NCBI GenBank assembly: GCA_903813345.2
Contig: CAIIXF020000008.1
Location: forward strand, 9,573,278-9,637,277
DNA length: 64,000 bases
Origin: Owenia fusiformis
Lineage: Eukaryota; Annelida; Polychaeta; Sabellida; Oweniidae
Reading direction: 5' to 3'
Of the stretch, positions 12,301-24,300 are shown piece by piece; within the stretch, counting starts at the first letter, position 1, and every line of letters begins with the position of its first letter. Both the position numbers and the translations under genes were made by a program. The notes under the pieces were generated by a model. The model searched no databases, was not told the DNA's origin, and was given only the letters and a program-made list of their open reading frames with translations.

Positions 12301-15300
12301 TAAAAAACTTCATAGAAAATGTGGAATATGGATGTCTGCATGCCCTCCCAGCAGACGCGAATGTTGTGGATGCCCTTATATGTTCAAACGCAAGGGCAAA
12401 AGCAAGAAAAAGGTAAGATGTCCATTAATAGTTAGTAACCTAATAAAAAAGAAATAAGAAACAAACACAGGGTCAAGATCAGAATGTTTTTTTGTTCATT
12501 TGATTATCTGAAAATTAATCATTACTCCAAAGAGGAATTAATGCAATCTAAAATGACAATGTAACACATTTCATATTAACTCATGTTCCAGGGTGGCTTG
12601 GCATTCCCAATGGAAGCAACAAAATTTGACAAAACGTGTCTTTGCATGAAATGCATCCGCCAATCAGCATACTGTCTTCCCGATGATTTTAAGCATTTAG
12701 CCCTTGGACCAAAGAAGAAATTCAGAGGTTTTGGAAAATCAGGAAAAAATAGAAATAGGGACAATGAAGAATAATTAGATAAATGGACTTAGTGTTCTGC
12801 ATCAAATAATTGATATGATATCAACTTAATATTTCTTGAATAAAAATTGATGGTGAAAAATAACTAAATGTTTTGTGCTAAACTAGAAAGCCCAAATTTG
12901 TATGTCTTCTGAGTACTACTTTAATAATGATCATTATGAAGATATTAAACAGAAAGAACTTAAAGGTCCATGTGCAGTATGGCAAGGGATTTTAGACAGT
13001 CATATATTTCACCATGAGTATTTTCTGGGTATAACTACAATGGTATTTATTTAAAGAATATGGTTTCTTAAAGGTGAAGTCCCCATGATAGTAAAATACC
13101 AATCCAACTCTCTGAAAAATTATGGATTAGGACCCCACCTTGTCACTTTTTAAAAATGTAAGGCTTATTTTCTAAAAGGGGATCTTGTTTTTCTCAACTT
13201 AAATGTATCAAAAGTTTCTTCTACACTATATTAATAACTTTTGATGGGATGGGGATGGGTATTGAAATGTGATAAAGTTAAAAACCACATGTCCCATGTT
13301 ATTTTCCCATAGGGAATACTCATGCTATCCATTGTTTTAAAAAAAGTATTTTGTATTAGACTTTAGATTTTAGATTAGTCATACTTTGAGATTTCTAGAT
13401 CTCTTAATCAATATCTATCACTAGGATGTATTATATTTACAAAACAAACATTCAAAATGCAATAAATTACAATTGAGTTTATAATTCACCAATCAATAGA
13501 AGTAATCAAATATCAATTTTAAATCCATTATATGATGGGGCTAAGTGGACAATAATAGTGTTTTATATTTAGTGATACTAGTGTATAATTAAGCCTCGAA
13601 GCACTATTTTCATGTTCATATGATGATATATATTATAAATGCTATATCTTTCTGCTTCTAAAAGGTTTCTTATGTAATTTGCAAACATTTAACATAATCT
13701 GTATAAGGTCATAAGACAAATGCCTAGAATGCAAGGTACGTTCAGGCCCGTAAGACACTTTTCTCCAAGGGGGGTGCGGTTTTTAGCTTACTAAAGAGAA
13801 TATGAAATTGTCAATTTTTTGCCGCGTAAATCAAATCGCTTAAGTCAGAGGGGGGGGGGGGCTCAGTTACTCCCTATATTGGTTTGGAATTAACAAATGC
13901 AACTTCCAAACGTTCCAATTGTTTTGTTGGGGATGTGAGGAGTGGTCCACTCCCCCTAGAAAATTTTACAGTTTTGAGATGCTATTTGGTGCTTTCTGGG
14001 CACGTTCAAAGTGTACGTTTCCAAGTAGTACGCCACCACCACGGGAATAAGAGTTGAGGGAATAAAAAACTGAGCATTCAGGGGGGTCTGGGGGTTCCCC
14101 CCCCAGGAAAATTTTGAAATTTGGTTGTATTTGGAGCGAATTTGCAACCATCTGGTACGCCTGTGCGTTATGAGTCAATAAGAAAAATGTGAATTTTTTT
14201 CAAATTCTTTTGGGGGTGTCAAAGTGAATGAGAGGGTGAAGTGGGGTGTGGTGCCAGTAGGGGAACAAGGGTTGTCCCCCAGAAACATTGACCATATCAA
14301 GGTGCTATTTGATGATGTCTGGGCACTTAAAAAATATACAATAGAGACAATACATGAAATTCAGAATATTTTCTTTTGTTTTGTGGGGGATGTGAGGGGT
14401 GCTAATTCTCCTAGAAATTTTTACAATTTAAAAATGTGTATTAGTCAATAAAAACATTGAAAAACAATCACAATTTCTTTCAAATTTTGGGGGTGTCAAA
14501 GGAGGGGGGGGGGGGTGCCAGAAGGGGGGGGGGGGGTGCCAGAGGGGGAGCAAGTGTTTGTCCCCCATATCAAAATTTACAATATCAAGGTGCTATTCGA
14601 TGAAGTTTGGGCACTTTAAAAGTGTCTGTGCCTAAAAGTGCTTATTTCCCAAATTTTTTTTACAATTTTAAGATGCTATATTTGGTGCTTTCTCGGCACT
14701 TTAGTCAATTGGGGTGGGGGTGTTAAGGGGGGGGGGGCTGCCAGAGGGGGAGGGGTCTATGCAAGTGCTAGATGCAAGAGGGGGAGCAAGTCCCCCAGAA
14801 ACGCTAACTATATCAAGGAGCTATTTGATGATGTCTGGGCACTTTAAAAGTGTCTGAGACAAAACAACACTAAAATAAATTTAGAACTTTTCCATTGTTT
14901 TGTGGGGGGTGGCCAATACCCCTAGAGAATTTTACAATTTTAAGATGCTATTTGGTGCTTTCTGGGTACTTTCAAAGTGTATGAGTCAATGAAAAAAAAA
15001 ATTGTTTTCAAATTTTTTTTTCAAATTTATTTTGGGGGGTGACAAAGGGGGGTGCGGTCGCACCCATCGCACCCCCCCATCTGACGGCCCTGACATTCTA
15101 TTATACAGTAGATAAACTTTGGATATTTGGGTTTTAGGAAGACTAGTTGAGGGCCTTGGCCCAAGGCTATTAGTATATTAAGACCCAGTGGTTTATGTAA
15201 CTTAAACACCACACTGACTCTTATGAAAGGTAAATGGCAGATGATCCAATTGTAGGAAAATTTGATTTCTTTTGTATTGACTTTGAGGTGAGTGTGTTGA

Positions 15301-18300
15301 CAAGTGAGTGGGTGTAATTAGTTCAGCTTCAGTGCACTGCATGTAACAGGCCAGGTACAATTTAAAATTTGATCTCTTTTGAGTTTACTATTCAACTATT
15401 GAATGACTAGTGAATAGGGTGTCATTTGTTCAGCTTTAGTGCACTGCATGTTACAGTCGATTGTCATGCATCTAACTGTACATAGCCACATATACAAACC
15501 CCATACATACAATTCATATAAACATACAACAAATCCAACTGAACATAGCCACGCATTCAATTCATACAAACATACCATGCACTGTACTGTACATAGCCAT
15601 ATACGAGGGGTGACCCATAAGTCTTGGATGCCCCACTCTAACTCTGCTATTTTCTAATATGATTACATGAAACTTTCAGATAATAAAGATCAACATCTTA
15701 GCAACTTTCTGTATAAGTTTTAACAGAAAATATTATATTTTAGCTACTTTTCTAGATATTTTTTCATACTGGGTCCATGCCACCCGGAACTGTATTTAGA
15801 TATAGCAAATCAAGTCACAACTGTTATAATATGGCAAATACTTTAGGTGCACAACCTAACACTAGTCATGATATGAGAGAATTTCCGATTTCAATCTGAG
15901 TGTCATCTGCCATCATCATCATCACATATTAAGACCTACTTTTCAACATATTTTCCACAAATTTGAACACGTTTTTCATATCGCTCTACCAATGAATGGA
16001 AGACATTCATGAAACCGCCATTGCTTATGTGATACAAATGCTGTTTGAGTGCCACTCTAAACCTCATCCAATGAGTAAAAAAAACATTTTCTTTCAACCC
16101 TCCTTTCAACTTGTATGTGTAGGAAAGGAAAAAAATCACACGGAGCCATGCCTAGACTGTATCATGCATATGGTATCTGCAATAATAGGGAGAATATCTT
16201 GTAGTATTCTTTGTTTCACTTTGATTTCTCTCATGTTCTGCAATTCAGTTGCTATCTTGCAGCAAAAATTATACCAGAATGAGGGTTGCTTTTTTCTTAG
16301 AATTTGACATATACAGCCATAGTCATATGTGACATTATAATTAAAAAACAATTTATTGGTTGCCTAGTAACAAAGGAAGTAAACTTACATGGTTTAACAT
16401 TCAAAATTCAAAGAAAGATAGTAGTCGAGACTTGCGAAACAAGTGAAATGGCGACTGTTCCGGGTGGCAGGGTCCCTATATTAAAAACTATCTAGAAACT
16501 ACATAAATTATATCATTTCTCCATGAAATTAATACATAAAGTAGTAAAAACCAACAAAATTATAGCAGGGTGTCCAAGACTTTTGGATCACCCCTTGTAC
16601 ATATATGTACCCCATGCATACATTTCATACATACCCTTATGCATACAATCCAAACATACATACATGCATAAATGTGAGAAAACATTGCTGCATAGATCTA
16701 TTTAACCAATCAACTTACTTATAATTGATATACATGAACTATGACTGACCAAATAAATATGAAATTAAAACAATCATAAATAAAGAATTTGTAGTTAAAG
16801 AGTTTGTAGTTAAATTGACCAAACAAATATGTGTTAATTGGCAGATATCATACATTTAGTTCAAGGATGTAAGGACACATTGTCTAATTTATATATGAAC
16901 AACCTGGACCTTTTACATATTACTCTAGGAAAGACTAAAAAAATTAGGTAAAAATAAAAACAATAAGTTTTTGTTAGCTCAATTAGCATTATGTCTTTGC
17001 ACCTTAAGATGTATATTGGACTATTGGTATTTGCTTGGGCATTTACAAAATCTGGTGCACAGGGTAAGAATATTTATTTTATTGTAGAATAATGAAATAA
17101 GAACAATGATATATCAAAACGATAATTTTTTTGAAAAAAAAGCACATGGGCCAAACTGTGATTCCATCAAAATTATTTGAAATAGTCAAGAGTATACAGC
17201 TAATAAATGAGAGTCGAGGTAACCAAGGAGAAGACATCCATTCACTAACGATGTATTTCTATATATTAATAAAAATGGCATTATGGCAAAACCTCCAAGA
17301 CTTCAATTGTCTTATTGATACATTAGGTGCAAAAAGCAAAAGTATAATACCATTTGTATATTTTTGATGGTTTTTCATTTATTTTAGAATGTGGTGCTGA
17401 CTTGATATTAGTTGTAGACATATCATGTAGTATTACAAGTCCAAATAAAACTTTAATGAGGGACTTCCTAGAGGACTTTGTGGGAGTACTCGATGTTGGA
17501 ACTGATGACAGTCAAATACAGGTCAAGCAGACTTCATCTTGCATGCTTACTAAGAGTAATAAATATATAAAGGGATAATTGTATCATAATGATCATTTCA
17601 TTTGTGGTTTGATTATGTTAAATTCAATTTGTTTGGTCGTTTTAAATGTTTGATTTATATTTCAGCTTGGAATGGTTTTGTTTGACAAATTCACATATCA
17701 CCCAATATATCTGAATAGTTTTACAAAGAACGAAGAGTATGCCGAAGTTGTTCGAGAAATGGACATGCACATAGAACCAAATAAGGGACCACGGTGTGGA
17801 ACACGTACTGATAAAGCCTTGGTAGATACTATGAATGTTATGTTAAAAGAAGAAAATGGATTGAGGACTCATAATCCAAATATTCTAAAAGTAGTGATGG
17901 TTATTACTGATGGAGCCACATTTCCCGCTTCTGCAGGTAATTCCACTTTTTTAAGATTCAAATACCAGAAATGGCCAAGGAGGCTGACCCGGGGGGGGGG
18001 GGGGGGGTGCAGGGGGGTGCCGCTGAGATTCAAAATATCTTCCCATATCTAGGGATTTTTTTCTCTAAAAATGGACCCACATCTAGGGTTTTTCTTTCAA
18101 AAACAAGACCTACTTCTGGCGATTTTTTTTTCAAAAACAATACCCAGTTTTAAGATTTTCAAAAAGCAGACCAAGTTCCAAGGATTTTTTCATCAGAATG
18201 GGATCCACATCTAGGGATTTTTTGGTGAAAAAGTGACTCACTTTAGCGGCACGTCCCCATATAGCCAATATATGGGACTACCTCCCTCCCAGAGGCTGAC

Positions 18301-21300
18301 AAGGAGAGGTCCAAAAATATCTTCAAAATCTTATTATTTTCAAAATTTATTTTAGCCCCCTTTTGAAAAACAATGCCCAATTTTATTAGTTAAATGAATA
18401 TCATAAGTTGTTTGCACTATCATTCAAATCATTTGTGGTCTTCAATTTATAACTTATGTACCCTCTATGTACATTAGGAGGTCATTCATGAAATTAAAGA
18501 ACTTTATTAATACTTGCTTCACTATCATTCAAATTATTTAGCCTTCAATTTATTACCTTTGTAAAACATAATGTTTATTAAGAGGGCATTTATGAAATGA
18601 GGAGTTTTTTAAAAATGGTTAATTGGTAATAACTATTCCTCATAAATATTCAATACACATATGCAATACAATATTCTTACCGACGGCATGTAACTTTTAA
18701 AGAAGTTTCTATCTACATTTACATATATATGCTTTCATATTCTCATATTTATCACACATATAATTCACATTTCAGCACCCAAAACTAAAGCTGCTGCAAA
18801 AGAGCTACGAATTGTAACAGGAGCCTCAGTTTATGTTCTCTCACTGCCAAACAAGAACAACATAGATGGCTCTAAAGAATTCAGGGCATTGGCAAGTAAA
18901 CCAGTCGCTAACTACCTGATTGATGTGTCATCATTTGCAGATCTGACCCCATTAATTCCCCCTTTAATGACCGCTATTTGTGGTAAGATATTACAAATAT
19001 GTTATCTTTTTATTTATCTATGAATCTTTCATAAGTGTGGAAGTGCAATAGATATTTCGAGAAAATAGAATGAAAAGTAGATTCAATTTTATTATATCAC
19101 ATGTGACTGAGGAATTTTTAGTGAGATTCTTGCATTACTCTTCACTTGCAAGTTGCAATAGTGAATATGGAAACAAGAGTACTACATACAAACATAAAGC
19201 AAATATTTCATTTTTAGAGGGCCTGAAGATGATAGCAAAATATTCCTGCAAAATCATTTCAATACGTATTACACAAACATAGAAAGAAATATTTTTAATA
19301 CAGCATTGCTATGATTATAATCAATAAGTGGGTAATACATATTTTATCCAATAAATAAATTTATGGAGGTTTGAAAACAGTGAAATATATTGTGGTATTT
19401 TTGATAACATATACTACAGGCTTCCTAGACTTCCATCAACGCGAACATCAGTTCTGCCAAAAATCATGAGAGAATTTTGTTTATAGTTATCCCTGAGAGT
19501 GAAGTAGAAGAAATAACTCCACCACCTACAACTACAGCAAAAGCAGTGATAGTACCCGAACCTGTCACACCTGGCCCAACAACTCCAAGGCCTACTCCAA
19601 GGCCTACTGCTCCTCAAGGGCTTTGTGAAGGCCCTCGATTAAAATGTCAAGTTTTTATGTCAGCTTGTCCACATCATAATCGTCAATGTTGCGGTTGTCA
19701 TTTTATGTTCATTGATCCAGATACAAAGGTATTAAATCTATTTTCTAATTTCTAATGAAAATACGGCAAATGCAGCAAACACTTCAAAACGTGTGAATGC
19801 CTTTTAAAAACCTATCAAATGGAGATTGTATTTCCTCCAATATTTTCTTAACTTACTAAATAATGTGAACACCTTTCAATATGACCACTTTGATATGGGT
19901 CTTTACTGAACTTATTCCTATTATTAATTACCTATTCACTTATAAATTTTTGGAACTTCTTAATATTCACCCTTGGAAACTAGTCATATCAGAGTTCACT
20001 TTAGACTGGGGACTTAAAAACCCAAATAAGGGCAAAATGGCAAAACAACTTTTATGTGAAAGAGCACAAATTGAATATAAGAAACATATTTTGCAAAACT
20101 GTAATCGCCCCATTAAGGGCCCATCTCTAATAAGTGCCTACCCCGCTTCACAGAGTTCAAGAAATATTGAGGAATAACCAAGTATTAATGAATATATCAG
20201 AAAAAATGAAAACGTGACATATATTGTAATTCGATGCATCCTCCTGATAACTATCTATCTATCATTTGATGCTTCCCACATCAGACTAAACTAAAATTAT
20301 TTCAAAATAGTCCATAATGAATGAAGGAAATTGAATGAATGAATGAAGGAACTTACTCGTTCCTTTTTAAGATTTCTCAGCTTTTACATGAAAAATGATG
20401 ATCTGTCATCAAATTTTAACTTTAGATCAATATCTAACAGTCTCTAGTAAATACATTGAAGACAATCACTGAAAAAAATCCTTCACTTCGAGGGGCTCTG
20501 CTGGGGAGTTCTTCAATCACTGTCAATATTGTCTGTAATTAGATTCTTGCTTTATTTTAGCCATCTTTACAATATTCTTTCCACATATCATTATTGTAAA
20601 AATATGCTGTAACTTCGTTTTGAAGTAGCAAATAAGGCATTCTTGGCAAGAAAACGTGACATACTTGAAATTCCCGGGGAATTTTGGCTTCTTTCATACA
20701 TGGGTGTTCTTTGTAATAAGTTACAATGGGAATTTAAATTTCAAAAGCACCCTGGGCGCTTTTTATGGCGAATGCGGTATCTTATTGTGACAAGCAACTG
20801 GAGGCCTTTGATTCATTGCTCTATTTTGATAAACATGAACTCAAATCAAAATTTCAATTAATCTAAATTATCTACATATAAATTATCACATATATGAAAA
20901 GGTAATGAATATAAAATAATGGTTAATTAACCCAATGACCTAAATAACAAAACTAATGTGATTAAAATGTGATTAGTTTGATTAATTTGTATCTAAGGGA
21001 AGCTTCAGCTCGTGAAATTTTTGCCCTGCTAGTTTGATCTGATTCTACATCCACTGTTGTCCGACTGCGTTACAGCATAATCTTATATTAATATAATATT
21101 ATATAATAATTACTTTCATCGTATTCAACGCTGAATTTCAGGGTCTTAAAACACCCTTTCAAATGGCAAGAGAAGGGAAATGCCTGTGTGAAGACTGCAT
21201 AAGAAAGGCATGGTTCTGTTTACCCAAGCAGTATAAGGCACAATATTACATTGGTCCACCACTACCACTTAAGTTTGGAGGCTATGGTAGGAAAGGATAA

Positions 21301-24300
21301 GAAGCAATTGAACTCAGTCAGTTCTGGCTCCAAAAATCAACAATATGGGCATGGGGATATTGGTTATTGTTTATTCTGAATTTTGTATCGATATATGTTA
21401 GGTGTATTGAGTTGTTTGAATTGTTTTGAATTGTTAGATAGACTGTATACACATATTGGTAGCCTTAATTGTGAACCTTGTGTCTCATTAAAACAAAGCA
21501 GGTGAAATGAACAAATAAAACATGTACTACTATAAGGAAAAACTAGGAAAATGTGATTGAAAGAGGATAATTTCAAATTTATTTACCTTGCAAGTTGCTC
21601 CATTTTTGCACTGATCACTACAGTCATTAACATCTGAAATAAAGATTGATTTCTGTCAACATGTTGTAAGTTCTATGTTAAAGAAAAAAAGATTGATTCC
21701 TGTCAACATGTTGTAAGTTCAGTTGTATGTTAAAGAAAGAAAGATTGATTCATGTCAACATGTTGTAAGTTCAGTTGTATGTTAAAGAAAGAAAGATTGA
21801 TTCATGTCAACATGTTGTAAGTTCTATGTTAAAGAAAGAAAGATTGATTCATGTCAACATGTTGTTAGTTCGGTTATATGTTAAAGAAAGAAAGATTGAT
21901 TCATGTCAACATGTTGTAAGTTTGGTTATATGTTAAAGAAAGATTGATTCATGTCAACATGTTGTAAGTTTGGTTATATGTTAAAGAAAGAAAGATTGAT
22001 TCATGTCAACATGTTGCAAGTTAAGTTGTGTGTCAAGACTTGTGTCAAAATCTTGTAAATAAACTTGATTGACACAAAAAAGATATGTACATTACATACT
22101 ATAATATATTCTAGTATATCCTTCAAAAAGTAGGTCTATGTCAAAGGATGAGTCTGGGAATGAGTCTGGGTATCGACTTAGAAAAAATTGAAAATTGTAA
22201 TGTCTGAAAAAGCAACTCAATCACACATATTATTAAACTTCAATATCTTATCCTTCTTCTGAGAGTACAAAAATATCAATTTGTATCACAATTAATGAAG
22301 AATATTGGCATCAAAGACAGTGCATATCACTTTGTCAGAATTGAAAAAAAAATCAATGGCAAATATTAAATGAATTATTTATACAAAAGGTTTGAAACAT
22401 ATCCTCCAAAACATTGCTTACTTTCTTTGTATAGACATTGAATGGCATTTCTGGATAAGTGAATTGGTGTTTATCTGGGTAATCAAGGGATTATAGTCAC
22501 TCAAAGTTACTGAGCATCCAGTTTTGAGACTTCAATTGTGTTGGTGAGGTTACACACGTAAAACTGTGCTCATTGTGAAAACTAAAAGTGAAGCAACTTT
22601 TTTTCTGATATTTCTTACATCAAATGGCAGCCATCTTGTTTTTCCCCCTTCAAATTAAACTGGCGGGAAATTCAAAAATTTGAAAAAAATTTAATCCTTA
22701 AATATATTTCAAAAATATGATTTTCTTTTAAATTCTTCATGGGTCTTAGTTATTTCTTCTTTCCAAGTCATATATGTTGCCATTGATGTTTTTTTTTCTA
22801 TGATAATGACTTTTCTTTTTGTTAAGATACTTATTCTGACTCTCAGCAGGGGGTTAATTATGCATCAAAACTAGTGAAAAAGTAAATATACTTATCAAAT
22901 ATAACTAGGACAGTAATAAAAAACATATTTAACATACATTTGACTGAGGGACCAAAAGGGCATATACCCGGACACATCCTTTTAAGTCACGAATGAATGA
23001 ATTTCAGTAAAACCTGTATGTAAACATCTACATGTAAAATTGTAAACACTTTTTTATTGAATATCCATTTATTGATATTGTAATTAATATTAAAAGCTAA
23101 ATATGTATATGTACATGTATAGCAATATTCGATATAAAAGGATTTACTTAATGAATAAGAGTACAATCTATCAGTAAAATTACTGGTCTTTAACATCATA
23201 TACTATATAGCTTTGTACAACAGAAAATGATTGCACAGGTATGATTGTTTATTCTACAGTAAAGATACACGAACATTGGATTTATCTGAAAAAACTGTTT
23301 TTAAATGGGTGGACATGTTTGATTAATCATTCAGTTGAATAAAGCTGGTGTACGTGCAATATAATAAACAGACAAATGTATCAATAATCAGTATTTTTAA
23401 AACAATCAATGTGTTCTACAACACTTTTGAATGCAAAGGGAGTCCCCAAACTTTCTTATACTATAGGTGGCAGCACTTACTGATATCACAATTTTTGCCA
23501 GTCCAACCAGACTGACAGGCACATGTGTAATCTCCCACAATATTTTGACAAGAAAGAGCGTTTACACATGGACTACCAGCACATTCATCCTTGTCCAGTT
23601 GACAGGTGGGGCCCTTCCATTTTGACGTGCAACGACACTGAAATCCATTCACTCTATCGACGCATTCACCTTCATGCAAGCAGGGTGATGATTCACACTC
23701 GTTAATATCTATAATTAGGTGATTAGTTATATTAGTAAAGTAAGTGATTGTTTCATTTTCATCCAATGTTAAGACATTTTAATCCCTAAAAAAGTTAGGG
23801 ATTAGCTATCCCCGTGATCCCCCTTTTCACCATCATGCATTGAAAGTTGTAAGCTGTATAAACATATATATATGTATAGTGACATTTCAAGAGAACCACA
23901 ATAGTCCGAATTCACATCCATTTCTTTGTACATCTTAAAAATATTCTAAAACACTACAGGAAGAATTGAAGTATCATGGGATTAGTCTGTTAATAAAGTG
24001 CTTGCTACAGTCCATTTCAACTCAGTTGTGACATCATAAAACCTAAAAGATATGCAATCAAAAGAACACGGTGCAATATTATATGGATAAATAAATTCAC
24101 ATTTTACATGCAAAATGTTTGTATATGTTGGATTGCTTGTGGTTTGGCTAATAAAATGTGTGTTCCTACACAGAGACATATAAAACATGTTTTATATGCC
24201 TCTGCATTCCGCTTTGATGCTTCTCATGTTATTTTCACGCGGTAGTATCTCTTCGGGACGTATCGAAACCACTCCGTCCCGAAAAACCGTTAATTTGAAT

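Larger units (their letters stand above)
5419..21586 (-). other. 16.2 kb Jagged intron hosting genes A and B
   Basis: This intron sits between the 47 bp and 174 bp exons, which join in phase 0 inside EGF7. It is far longer than the other downstream Jagged introns (0.2-3.2 kb). It contains two complete opposite-strand genes plus Harbinger-like, hAT-like and mariner elements. Confidence 0.9.

Noticed and set aside
13743-15092. CRISPR-like or coding interpretation of the G-rich tandem units
   Set aside because: Units are long, diverged and dominated by poly-G; no spacer/repeat structure and no sustained frame.
19881-20177. Open frame of 98 codons in the last intron of gene B
   Set aside because: Gene B splices cleanly around it and gene A has nothing comparable in its equivalent intron; no domain recognised.
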